Below are positions 18,881 to 31,700 of a stretch of DNA of 64,000 nucleotides, in pieces. How positions within the stretch are numbered: the first letter of the stretch is position 1; each line of letters starts with the position of its first letter. Where the stretch lies: assembly GCA_017745295.1 (NCBI GenBank), contig JAGHZR010000020.1, forward strand, positions 1 through 64,000, in the 5' to 3' direction. The notes below the pieces were generated by a model. It was not told the DNA's origin. It did no database searches and worked only from the letters and a program-made list of their open reading frames with translations. The translations under genes and the position numbers were made by a program. The DNA is from Novosphingobium sp. (lineage in GTDB: Bacteria > Pseudomonadota > Alphaproteobacteria > Sphingomonadales > Sphingomonadaceae).

Positions 18881-19672
18881 TCAAGCTTTCTCAATAGCAA
18901 ATTCATCGCTGGGAGTCCCCATCGCACCGTGCTGAGACAGCTGTGCGACAGTCTGCCGCGCGGCGCGGCGCACGAGCAGGGCCTGGAAACGCTGGAGCGA
19001 GGCGAGATGGAAATGCACGAGGGCCAGCCAGCCCTTGCGGTGCCATTCCAGCACGACAGCATCTCCCAGTTTCGCGAACTTGTCGGCGTCGACGATCTGG
19101 AAACCCTCCACCCCGCGGCGGGCACCGTCGGGAAGCACCACATCGGCGCGTTGGTCGATCAGCAGATCCTGTTCGCGCAAGGCATCGGTGAAAGCGCGGG
19201 TCATGGCGGCATCCGCCTGGAAAGCATCACAGAAGTTCAGCGCCTGACGGGTGAACGCGCTGGGCTCGCCGTTCTCGAACAGGGGCATGCCTTCCTGGCC
19301 TTCCTGTTGGAGGCGCGAGGATGCAGTGTCGATCGCGAGGGCGAAACCCTCGGGATTGACGGTGGCGATGAAGCCGAAGGGATAACGGCGGACATAGGCG
19401 GGCACATAGGCATCCTCGGCCCAGCGGCCTTCGTCCACGAACAGGTTGGCCTGTTCGATGCCGGTGACGACGATGGGCTGAGCGTCGCCATTGGCGAACA
19501 CGACCGGGTAGCTGGAAACAGCCGCCGCGATCTCGCTGGCGACGATGGGCACGAAGGCCGTTTCCGCCGCGAAGGCCGCGTCGCCGTCACGCAATCTCCA
19601 TGCGCCATGCGCCGCGAGGGAAAGCAGTTCGGGAGCCTTGTAGAAAAGCGGCAGGGGAACTTCTGTCGTCAT
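18881..19672 (-). CDS. SapC family protein
   Basis: This 263-residue protein is recognisable as SapC-like from its start (TTEVPLPLFYKAPELLSLAAHG) and the blocks YPVVFANGDAQPIVVTGIE, YVPAYVRRYPFGF and LFENGEPSAFTRQALNFCD. The biochemical role of the family is not established. It is common in proteobacteria next to TonB-dependent systems. No signal peptide is seen. The start at 19672 is chosen because upstream frame overlaps the haemagglutinin gene. It lies 34 bases after that gene and four before the chaperone, so the three are one unit. Confidence 0.85.
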   Translation of the reverse strand: MTTEVPLPLFYKAPELLSLAAHGAWRLRDGDAAFAAETAFVPIVASEIAAAVSSYPVVFANGDAQPIVVTGIEQANLFVDEGRWAEDAYVPAYVRRYPFGFIATVNPEGFALAIDTASSRLQQEGQEGMPLFENGEPSAFTRQALNFCDAFQADAAMTRAFTDALREQDLLIDQRADVVLPDGARRGVEGFQIVDADKFAKLGDAVVLEWHRKGWLALVHFHLASLQRFQALLVRRAARQTVAQLSQHGAMGTPSDEFAIEKA

Positions 19673-19706
19673 GATATGGGTCCTGAAGAGAAAAAGCGTT
19701 GCAAGA

Positions 19707-22700
19707 TCAGGGCTGCGTGCCGAAGCCGAGCAGCCTGACGCTGACGATGACGGGAATGTCCGAAGGCTTGGGCCGAACGCGCTCCGCCATCCTTGCCACT
19801 TCGGCGACCACCGCACTGGTGGCGCTGGATGCCGTCGTAAGCGCGCTGGTGTTGACGACCGGCGGTAGCGGAATACCGCGCGCCTCGCCCTGCACCTGGA
19901 TGTTCGCTGCGTTGAGCACCTGGAGCGCGGCAAGGTTCACGTCTCCCGAGACGCGGATGCCGGCCTCGCCCGCATCGATCGTGCCGAGCGGCGCGATGAG
20001 ATCGATGTCCCCTGCCGGAATTTCCGGGATCGGATTGAGCGTGGCGATCCCCGCACCGGTGTTCTGGGTGGGCGGCGAGAGAGTGACATTGCCGTAGAGG
20101 TCATAGACCCGGCGCGGTGGCTGATAGACGGCGGTGCTCTTCGAGCCGCGACCCGCGTTGATGTCTCCCTGGACGGACCAGATGAACAAGTCGCCGCCGA
20201 ACGTGGTGAATACGCGGCTCTGGCCGAGCAGGACCGAGCGGAGCGAAAAGATGTCGATATCGCCCGAACCCAGGCTGAGCACACCGGCGGTCGAAGGCGG
20301 CACCACGCTGCCCACACCGATCAGGGTCTGGCCGCCCGCCACCATCAGCTCGACGTTGCCGCCGAACAGCGTTCGCACGCCCGACCCGCCGAACATGGTA
20401 AGGTCGCCCGCATAGGAGATGGCACTGCCCGAAGCGTCGTTTTCCGGGAACAGCACCGAGATGGCGTTCCGGCCGCGCAGATAACTGGCAAAACGCGGGC
20501 TTTCCGGATCGTTGTATTCGCGGCCGCCGGCCTTCAATTCGTCGTAGTAGGCAAGGCGCACGAAGATGCCCCTCTCCACCGGAGACAGCGTGTTGAAGTA
20601 TTCCAGCGCCGCCCGGGGGTTTTCCGCCTTGAACCCGTAGCGATCGCTCAGCCAGGCGGTGAGTTCGGCCTGGTAGGTGTGGACGACCTTGCCCCGATTG
20701 TTCTCATGGACCAGCGGATAGGCCGGATCGGCCAGGTTCGCGGGATCGAGGTACAACCTGGTGAAGTCATCGTAATGGGGGCCGCCGGCACCGACACCCG
20801 TCAGCACGCTGATACCCGCACCGCCGTTACGCGTCGCCGGGGTGAGGTTGAATAGCGGTCCGAGGCTGGTGAGACGGCCGCTGTCGCCCTGGTAGATGTT
20901 CCGCCCCGCCTCGACGATGAGGTTGCCCGGCCCGGCCACGGACATGTTGCCGTAAAGGATGTCGCGGCCCGCCGAGATCAGCGTAATGTCGCGCGGGTCG
21001 TTATGGATGACCAGCCCCGCCGTGCGGAAGGCTCCGCCGAACAGTTGCATCGTCCCCCGGCAATCGACCGGTCCGGTGAGACCGCAGCCGATGGCCGGAA
21101 TGGTCCCGAAGTTGATGATGTCGCGGCCCGCCCGGATCGTCGCCGAACCGGAACCGATATAGCGCGGGGTGATACCGTCCCAGGTCATCATGCCGTAGGA
21201 AAGGCGATAGATGTCGCCCTCCACCGCATAGAACAGCGCGGGGTCCTTGCGCCCCGTCAACAGGGTGCCCGTGGCCGTGTCGGGCTGGAAGGCCATGTTA
21301 CTGCCGATGCTGCCCAGCGCGGCGTTGCCTTCGAAGATCGGGTTCACGACCGTTGCGCCGGTGCTGGTACGCTGCAGCTGTCCCGCCCAGACCGGACGGA
21401 ATGGATTGGGCAGCAGATCCGCGCTGTTCGACATGCCCGACAAGGCGATCGGCATCGTCGCCGGGATCTGGCCGACGCCGTCCTGGTTGATGTCTGCCCC
21501 GCCCTCGATCGACCCCATGGCCAGCATCTCGACCTGCCCGTGCGGAGAAGGCAGCAGTTCCACGGCGGCGATACCTGTCGTGCAGTCGTTGCCGCATGTG
21601 CCGCCGCTCCAGACGATATCGCCGCTTGCGGCCGTTGCCGTCAGGATCGGCGGATACCAGTAGCGCGCGTCGCGCCGTGCCGCATTGCCGCTGCCGGCCA
21701 GCAGGACCGGCGTTACCGTACCGCCAGCGGAGTAAAGGTGGATCGCGGTATCATCGCGCCACAAGGTAAAGCTGCTGACCATCGCCACGCCGTCCGGCCT
21801 GACGAAGTTGCCGCCGGCGTCGATGTAGCCCATCGAGGCACCGGCACCCGCCAGTTGCGTAACCGAGCCCGGATCCCCGACCCCGGCAAGGACCAGTGCG
21901 CCGCGCGCATTGAGGGTCGAAGTGCTGTCACCCGGCACCAGCGTGATCCGGTTTATCGCACCGGCCGTCACGTCGATGGCGCCGCGCAGGTTGATGAGGT
22001 TACCGGCCATTTCCGGGTTGCCGTTGACCGTAGTCACGCTCGGCGAAAAGCCGGGGTTCAGCGTGCCACCGATGCGGATGGTCATGTCGCCGCCGCCGGT
22101 CTGGACCAGCTTGCCACCCGATACGAAGCCGCCGGGGCGATCCACCGAGGTCACGCGGCCTGTACCAGCTACCGCGAAGTTGAGCGCGGTGCTGCTGAGC
22201 ACACGGCGATTGCTGTCGCTGTATGTATCGCCCTGCAGATACTCGTAGTCGCTCATGACACCGGCATCGCCGCCCGCCGAAACGGTAAGGTTGCCGCCGC
22301 CCAGCGTGCCGATACCGGTGAAACCGACCAGCATCGGCGCATTCTGGCCCGTGAACTGGTTGAGGCTTGCCGGAGCATTGGGGACATAGCCACCGAAGTG
22401 GATCCACCAGGCCGTGGGCGTATCCTGGCCCAGAGCGGCCTCTCCCTCGGTCACCCCATAGCCGCCCTGGCGCCACAGCCAGTTCGCCACGTCACTGCTG
22501 CCGGGCCGCAGATAGCCGACGTTTCGGCCGGTCTGGAAAGCCGTCATGTTGCCCTGGACCGACAGCATGAGATCGCCGCCATGCTCCGGGTACCAGGCGC
22601 GATAGTCGCGGATGGCATCGGCATAGCCGTCGAAGTTGGCGCCGATCCACGGATTGGCGCGGTTGCCTGCGCCCGACAATGTCGCGCGCGGCTGATCGTA

Positions 22701-25700
22701 GACATTGTATCCGTCCGGCGTGGTCCCACCGATCGTGTCGGAGGGCGTACCGGCGGTGTAGACGCCGAAGAGCGAATACTGGGCGTAGGAACCGCCCGCC
22801 AGCAAATCCAGCGAACCCGTGCCGGTGCGCACCACGCTGAAGACCTGCAGGGCCTGCATGTTCTTCAGCCATGCACCGTCGAAGCCGTCCGCCGAGGTTA
22901 CCTGCGGATTGATGAAGTGGCGGTCGGAAAGGCTGAGGTCGCCCGTCTGCCTCGCCTGGGCCAGTTCGCTTGCGGCACGCAGCGCGCGGCCGTCTGCCGA
23001 TCCGATATCGGCGCCGGCCACGAAGCGCATGGACCAGGATTCCGAGCCTTGCGGCAGCATGCCGGCGGTGGCCCAGATACGTCCCTGGGTGCCGTCGGCC
23101 TGAACCGGACGCATCGGGTCCGCCTTGGGAAGCTCGATCGGCACAATCTTCACGCCTGCCGGCAGGACCGTTCCTGTCGGCAACGTGATATTCTCCGCGA
23201 AGAACATCTCGTTGGTACGGAAGATGTTCATTGGCGTGCCGACCGGCAAGGTCATGGCCCGTATGGTCGCAACCGTGCCCGGCACCACTGTACCGGCACC
23301 AAGCCACGAGTCCGCCGGCAGGCGCGCCGTCACCGCCTGGCCGGCCGCGTAGATCGGTGCGGCGCCGCTTTCGAATTCAGCCTTGCTGGCCCAGATCGGT
23401 GCCTGGGCGGTCCATCCGGTCGCGGTTATGGCAACGGCATTGGCGAAGGCGAAGGGGATAGCCACGCCGCCTCTGATCTGCGTGCTGTTGCGGACGGGAA
23501 CCGGGAACGTGAGGACGAAATCGGAGCTAGGCCCGGCGGGAACGCTGCTGCCGGAAGCCCCGGCCGCCGTACCTACGACCTGGTAGTTGTAGGTCAGCGT
23601 CACCGGCGAAGTCAGCACGCCGGAAATGATGTTCTGCGCGATGGTGATGTCGCGCGGCAGGATCGCGCCGGCGCCGAGCTGGAGCGCGGTGGACAGGGTA
23701 AAGGCCGCAGGAACCGGCACCCCTTCCGGCCAGGTCATTGCACCGAGACTGACAGTGCCCGGCATGACCGAACCAGCGCCCAGCTTCGTTCCGACCGGCA
23801 GCGTAGTGCCAGTGGCCATGATCGTGCCGCGTGCGATCACCGAGCCGTCCGGCAGATGAATGTCGGCACGCGCGACCCAGTCGGTGCCGAGCGTAAAGGC
23901 GGCCGACAACTGCGTCTCCGCCCCCATCGGCACGTTCGCAATGACCTGGAAGCCCTGAACCGGAACCGCATAACCCAGCGTCACGCCGTTGGGGAAAGAC
24001 GTCCCCGCACCCAGCGTCGCCGCGCTTGGCAGGCGGTATTCCTGGATCCAGGCATCGACGACGCCCTGCTTTCCGGGATAGAGCACCCAACCGTTGTCGT
24101 CCGGGGTCCGGGCGGGAACGCCGAAGCCATCGGTGATCGAACCGTTGATATCGAGATCGTTGGAGGCGCGGACCAGCAGCACGCCCGCCTCGCCCGAGCC
24201 ATAGCCACCGCCCGTGGGATCGGCATAGTTGGCCGCACGCTGCGTCGCCGGGTTCAGGCTGGCATAACGATATCCGGCCAGATTGAGGTCGCCCGAGATG
24301 CGTAGGTCGCCGCCCGGAGCGCTGGCCAGTTCCACGCCTGGACGGAAGTGGAAGGCCGAACCATAGGCCCGCAGCCCCGCCATCCTGCCCAGCAGCGCAC
24401 TGTTGGAAATGGCGGCGTTGATGAAGGCATCGCTGTCGCCGTGGATACCGTCCATCAGCGCCTGGTCGATGACACCGTTACCCGGAACATAGGTCCGGAA
24501 CGCATTGACGGACAGACTGTCCATGCCCCGAATGTTGAGCGTGTTCGCCGCTGAGACAGCGACATCGTTTCCGCCGAGGCGCGGCGCGTTGAGATCGATC
24601 CGCCCGCGCGCCACGCCGTCCGCCGATGTCAGGTCGATCGTTGCGCCTTGCAGCAGGGCCAGCGTGCCGGCCTTGCTGGTCAGTTCCATGGTGGGACGGT
24701 TCGCGGCCTCGACCACGGCGCCGTAGCTGTCCACCTGAAGCTGCGTTCCCCGCGCGTCGAGAACCGCGCTGCCCGCCAGCGTGAGGTCGCCCTGCGCGGC
24801 CAGACGGATCGTGCCGGGCTTCGCGCCGCTCGCATCGATACGCCCGTTGACGGTCAGGTTCCCGCCGTCCGCCGTGATGCTGACGTTACGCGCCTTCACT
24901 TCGTCACCGATGACCAGATCGCCGGTCTTGACGATGAAGTTGCGCGATTCGGTGACGTCGGCTTCGGTCAGGCGCCGGTTCAGGCCCGAGAAGTCGGCCA
25001 ACTGCCCGGCGCGAATGTCGATGCCGCCGTTGCGCAAGGCCGGGTTCGCCGGGTTTGCGCCGTTGCGGGCTTCGCCTTCGATGGCGCCATTCAGCGCGAC
25101 CGTTCCATTCAGCGCCGTAACCTTGAGAAGGCCCGCATGGTTGTAGTCGGCGCTGAGGTCGATCACCGCCGCCTTCGCCATCGTCACGCCGCCGTGCGCC
25201 GCCTCCAGCTCCACGTCGCCGCCCCAGCTGTAGCGGGTCTCGTCGAAGAATGCGGTCGCCTTGCCGGCCATGTCGATGCGGGCGCTGTCGCCCAGCGTGA
25301 CATCGCCCAGCGTCGCTAGCAGCCTGAGCTTGCCGCTCGGCAGCGCGATCAGCGTATTCGCATTGACCGAAGTGCCGGTGATCGAGACATCCGCGCCCAT
25401 CGGCGCATCGACGCGCTTCGTAGCCGGGGTCCAGCCCTGCGGGGCGGCGATGGTCACAGCGCCGCCGGCGACGTAACCGACCTTGGAACCGGCAGCACCG
25501 GTCAGCAGCGGCGTCGTGAAGTTGAGGTTCCCGCCCGTGCCGGGCTTACCCTGTTCTGCCTGCGACTGATAGAACGAGAGGACCGCGTTGCTGTTGCTCT
25601 CGATGCGGTTCGATGCGGTCAGGTTGACCGTCCCGAAGCCCAGCGCAAGACGATCCAGCTGAAGATCGGACTTGGTTTCGACATCGTCCTGATAGCCCAG

Positions 25701-28700
25701 GACGATGCGATCGGCGATCAGGTTGAGCGTTCCCGATCCGGTACCCGGCCCATTGGCGATGACGCCGCCTGGCAGGCCCACAGTGGGCGTCGAGGAGAAG
25801 CCGGTGCCTTTCTGGCCGAGAATGCCGTTCCACACCAGCGTCGCCGCACTGACGGTGGCGCTGTCGCCGGCATCTCCGTGCCCGTAAAGAGCCGGTGTGT
25901 TGAGCACCAGTTGCAGGCGCGAATCCCGGTTCGTCGCGCGGGTATCCAGATTGACGCTGCCGTAGAAGTTGACGGATTCGCTGGCCGACAGGATCAGCCG
26001 CTCCATCGCCGGCGCATTACCTGCCCCGCCGCCCTTGATGAGCCGTTCCAGCACGCCCTGGTTCAGCGCGATACCACCCGGCAATATGCCCTGTTGAGCG
26101 GCAAGCCCCAATGCCTCGCTCGTGCCGATGTTGACCGAACCCGTCGCGAACGACAGGTAGCGCGCGCCATAGTCGGTCGTTTCGCCCAGCTTGACCGGAC
26201 CGCGAGTGGCGAAGGCGATCGTGCCGTCGGAGTAAAGCCCCGCACCGTTTGCGACGACGATCTCACCGGTCATCCCCCCTTGCGTCGGTGTGGCGAACTC
26301 GACCAGTCCGTTGGAAACCGCCAGGATCGAAGCGCGGCCGTTCGCGATGGTGAAGCCGCTCGACGAATCGAAGCCCGGCTTGCCCTTGCCCACCGAGGTC
26401 AGGATCGCCCCCGCTTCCACGGTCAGGTCCGAATTGCCGTCCGATACCATGAGGATCTGGGGCGCGCTCAGCACGGCGCCGCTGCGCACCGAGATCCCGT
26501 CAAAGCCGTTGTAGCTGAGAGTGCGCCCGTCGCCGCCGCCGGGCTGGATCGTCAGCGTTGCGATGACCGGATTGGTTCCAAAGACCGAACGCAGGATCGA
26601 GCCGCCCAGGACCATGGTCGTGGCCCCGACCGCATTGAGATCCGCCGCATAGAGCCAGGCGTTGCCCTCGGTCGGCTTGCCGCCCGCCCCCAGGATGTCG
26701 AGGCCGTAGGTTCCCCCGCTGCCGTAGTTGCCCGGCAGGATCGACAGTGAGCCGCCGAGACCACCTTCGGCCGCGGCGAACTTGCCCGTGCCCTTGAAGG
26801 TGAAGATCGACTCGGTGCCGCCGTTCACCGGATTGGCGAGCGCCAGCACGAACTGCTTGCCGTCGCGCGGCAACAGCGGCAGCGGGCGGCCGAACAGCTC
26901 TGTCGAGGGCATGTTGATGAGGAATTTTTCGAAGGTCGTCTCGTTGTACGCCGAATGGGTCCGCACCACGTCCGCCGAAGACAGGATGACGTTGACCGGC
27001 ATCGGCGAGGTCGATCCGGTGTTGGCAATGGCGGTATGGGCGCCCAGTGCATAGGAACCGTCCGCCATCGGCGTCAGGCCGCGGCCCGCCGCTCCAAGCG
27101 TCGCCGTCTTGCCGATCTCGACGCGGAAAGCGCCCTTCATCAGGGCATATTCGGCCGGAAGCAGGGTATAAGTGCCCGCCTTCAGGCCCGGCACGCCTTC
27201 GGGAATGACGATCTGCTGGCCCGAAACGGGCTGGGCATGGCCGTCGATCGCGACCGGCGCGGCCGAATTCCCGTAGCTTGGCACGATCGCGTAGACTTTG
27301 GCGTCCGGATCGCTGAAGTTCGCATAGGCCGGGTTGACGTTGGCCAGTGCCGTTTTCAGCACGTCCACCGAACCGCCGCGGCCGGACGTGAAGGCAGCGC
27401 CCGAGACCGTGCCGCCGCCGCTGAGGTCGAGCACCGCCCCCGCCTTCGCATCGAGCGAACCGATCACCGTCACGCCCTGATAGAGCGCGGTCGTATCGAT
27501 CGCCGTGCCGTTGCGCAGCCAGGTGATGCCATCTGCGGTACCGCCGTAGGGAATGACGAGGCCATCGCCGGATACCGAGGTCAGGCTGCCCGGAAGCAGG
27601 TTCACCTTGCTGGTCGTACGCTGGTACTTCTGGTTCCAGTAAGTCTCGCCTGCCGGCAGTTCGTCAGGCCCCGGATAGTACCCGTCGCCGCCGACGCCGA
27701 GCCGGATCATCCCCAGGGGCGCGCGCAGCACGCCGCCCTGGTTGATCACGTCCGCCCCGACCGTGAGCGTTCCATAAGCCGAAAGCGGGGCCGCAGGCGT
27801 AACCCCGTCGAGCTTGTGGAAGTTGATCGTCGATCCCTCGAGCAGCGCCGAATAGAGGCTCGTATTGCCCGGCAGGCGGTAGGTGTAGACGCCGGCATAG
27901 ATGGCCGCCTGTGCGCCGGAAGTGGGATAGATCTGCGCGGCGGTAAGCGAGATGTTGCTCATCGAGCGGACGGTGCCGCCGGTCAGCCGGATATCGCTGC
28001 GGCTGACGATGCTGACATCGCCGGGAGCGGCATATTCATATTCGAGTTGTTCGTCGCCGATCAGGCCGATCGACCCGTTCACGCCGAACGAGATGCCCGC
28101 CATATCGACGAGACCGCCGGTGATGGTGATGCTGCCATTGCCGACCTGGGGCCGGGTCTGCAGCGCGAGAGTGCCCTTGTTCTGCTGGACGATATCGTTG
28201 CCCCACATGTATCCGCCGCTGGCGAAATTCACGTAGGCGGCGGAGAGGGCGACCTTGCCGTCGAGCTGAAGGTTCGCGACCGTGCCCGCCAGCGTCAGGT
28301 TGCGGCCAAGATCGACCGACACATCGCCGTCGAACAGCACCACGTCGTCGCTGCGCAGGGACAGGCTGTCGAACCCGCCCGCATTCAACCGGTCCATGCC
28401 GACATGGGCCTTGCCGACGAGATCGGCGACACCTTCGTTGCTGGCGGTCGATTCCGCGATCGTCTGGCCCGGCGTCCAGCATCCGGTGATGCAGTCTCCG
28501 AACGAGAGCGAGCCCGGCAGCACGGTCTCATATTTCTGGCCGACCACGATGCTGCGCAGGCGCCGCATGTAGTTGGGGATCGCCTTGCCCGAGCTTACGC
28601 CCGGATCGGCATAGACCGGGGTGCTGAGCGTGACCGAGAGTTCTCCGCCCAGCGCGCCCTTGCCGCCGGCATGGGCCCGCAGATCGCCGTCGAGGAAGAC

Positions 28701-31700
28701 GCCGTATTGGGAATCGAAGGCGATCTTGCCGCCATCCGTCGCGATCAGCTGGCTCTTCCGCCCGGCCGAGGCGCTGCCCGTCATTGCCGAGGTCAGGTAA
28801 TCCACTTCCGCGCTCGCGCCCGAAGCATCGAGCAGCGCGCCCGGGCGCACAACGACATAGGCCGAGGTCAGGTTGCGCGCTTCGGTCAGCGTGCGCACCG
28901 TGACGTTCTGGCCACCGGCGTGGATGCTGCCCCCCTTCGAGACGTGGGCATAGCGCAGGCCGCGCTGATCGGTCGCCACATGGGCGCGTCCGGAAACGTC
29001 GATCACCGCGCCATCGTCGATATAGAGCGCGCGGCTCGCATCGTAGCGGACGGGGGTGGAGCCCGGAGTGTCGCGGTCCATGCTCTCGGGCATGCCGGCG
29101 TTGAGGTTTACGGTGCCGCCGCGCGCCTCGATGCGGCCTTGCAGCAACATGCTCTCGGCGGCAGTCAGCGTGATCGATTGCCCGTCATCCACCCGCAACT
29201 GTGCATCGGCTCCGAGGTAGATGTTGCCATAGGGCAAGGCGCCAGTGATGCGCACACCGTAATTGTTGACGTAGACCTGGTCTCCCGTGCCCATGGCGAT
29301 CAGATCGAGGCTGGCGCCCTGGCGCTGGATGAAGCGACCGTTGGCGGCATCTTCCTGGAACATCTCGGGCGTCAGCAGGGTCATCGCCTGATCCGGCGAA
29401 GCGCCGCTGGCGACGCCGTGGCTGGCCGCGGAGAACTCGCGCACCGGCGCCACCACGTCGATCTTCGTGTCGCCGCGAACATGGATGTCGCCGCCCGCAC
29501 GGATGGTGTACTTGCTGAAGCCCTTCTGGAAGAAATCCGCCTCGAGGTGCAGCGGCTCGCCGACCTTGATGTCCTGCCCGAAAGTCCACCCCTTCTTGAG
29601 CGACATGCCCTTGTTCAGCGCCAGGGCTTCCTCAAGAACGGAACCTGCCTTGATGGTGCGATTGACCGGCGCGCTCAGCGTCAGTTCGGGGCCGAAGAGT
29701 TCGACCGTCCATTCCGGCACGATCGTACCCGGCCCCGGCGACCAGTAGGCGAACTCGAGATACGTCCCCGCCGGAACGGTATCTCCGGGGAAATACATGG
29801 TCTCGTAGCCCGTGCCGTAAATCTCGCCGACGAAATCCACCGGCACGACGTAATCCGCCGTCAGTGTCTTGCCGCCGAATTCGAAGAATTCGTAGTTGCC
29901 GAGAACATCGCCGACGACAGCCTTCGTCACCTGATAGGCATAGTCGAACGGCAACACGCTGCCGGCCGGAAGCACGGTGTTCTCGCTCAGCTGCAAGTCC
30001 GCAGGCAAGGGCTGGCCCGCGACGATGACGTTGCCTTCGAACAACTTCTCGCCAATGGTGATCGCGCGGCCGCCATTGTTGAGGATAAGGGAGCCGCCCT
30101 TGCCCTCGCCCGAGCCGTAGGAGCGCACTTCACCGCCCAGCACCAGTTCGTTCACTGTCTCGCGCGGGAGGTTGCCGGTCGAGAGCAGGACGTTGCCGCC
30201 GTTGGCCCCCAGCGTTTCGCCCAGTTCGAGGATCGCGCCGCCTGCCGAGGCGTCGATCAGGCTGCCATCGCCCATGCGCAGCGAACCCTGGCGGCTGCCG
30301 ATCAGCACGTCGCCGCCGTCGAGATAGGCCAAGTCGCGGCGATCGCCTCCGGTCTTGAGGTTGACCCACAGACCGGTGGTGTCGAGCTTGACCCCGTCCG
30401 CGACCTTCACGCTGGTCGGGACTGCCTCGCAGGCATAGGGACAGGTCACGATCACGCCCTCGACCGAGATCAGACCGCTGTGCGCGGTGATGCTGCTGCC
30501 GACCGTGACGTTCTCGCCGCGCAGCATGACCTTGCCGCCGTTGGCGACGGCCAGGTCGGATTTCACGCTCACGCTGGCGCCGCTGACGCGCAATTCGCCC
30601 AGCTTCGCCTGGTTGATGCTGTCGGCCGAGAGTTGCACCGCCCCGATCATGTCCGGGACGAGCTTCGTGGCGGACGTCATGCCGCCAGTCACGTCCGTTC
30701 CCGCGCTGACCGTCACATCCGTCGGGAATGGCAGATTGACGGTATTCGCCGCGGGCTGAACATGCAGCTGGTTGCCGACGTAGAGGCTCCCCGCCAGCGG
30801 CGTAACCGTCTGCGGCAGCTTGTAGCCGTCGAGCCGCTTGACGACGGTGCCGGAAATCACCCCCGTTTCGGAAACGGTGGGCGCCGGATCGGGCCGGGTC
30901 TGGGTCTGGCGCTCGCCGACGATGACGTCGGCAAGAACGGTTCCTTCCATGACCACGGTGGGCACCGAAAGGGAGAGCACGCCGGCATCGCGCCCGACGG
31001 TATAGCCTTCCTCCCAGCGCGTGCTCAACGTGCGCGCGAAGGGATTCACGAATGTCTCGTTGTACCTGTCACCCCAGCGGCCGTGCTGCCGCATGAACGA
31101 AGCACCGACGGAGACCAGTTTGACATCCGCCGGGGCCTGCCCCGCTGCGTAGAGCTTGCCGTCCGAGCCCATGAACAGGGTCGAGCGGACATAGCCGGCA
31201 TTGTAGCTGAGCGAACCGCCCGAAATATCGAGAATGGCACCCTTCTGGATGACGAGTTGCCCCGCGTCCGGCGGGATGGTGCTGGTGTTGCCGTTACCGC
31301 TGGTGAACGTGATGCTGCCGGCATTGGCCACCCATTCGCCGATCCCGTGAGCGGTATTGCCAAGGTGACCGCCGATTTCGAGCAGCCCGCCGGGCGTGTA
31401 GTAGCGGTCCCCGTCATGGCCGCCCGTGCCGCTGGGCAGCAGAACCAGATCGCGCACGTCGATCCAGATATCGTTGGTCTTGAGGTCGGCGACTTCGCGG
31501 TTCGGCGCGGAATCGCGCATTTCGAAAGGCTGGATGTTCACCTTGATGGTGTTCGATTCCATGTCCATCGCGACATCGCGAACGCCCGACACGTCGAGGG
31601 TCGCCCCGTCGCCCACGAACGTCCTGCCCCTCGCCATGACCGCGATCTGGCCGCCTTGCGCAATCGTGTTCGACCCGCTCTCGAACGTGGCGCTGCCGCC

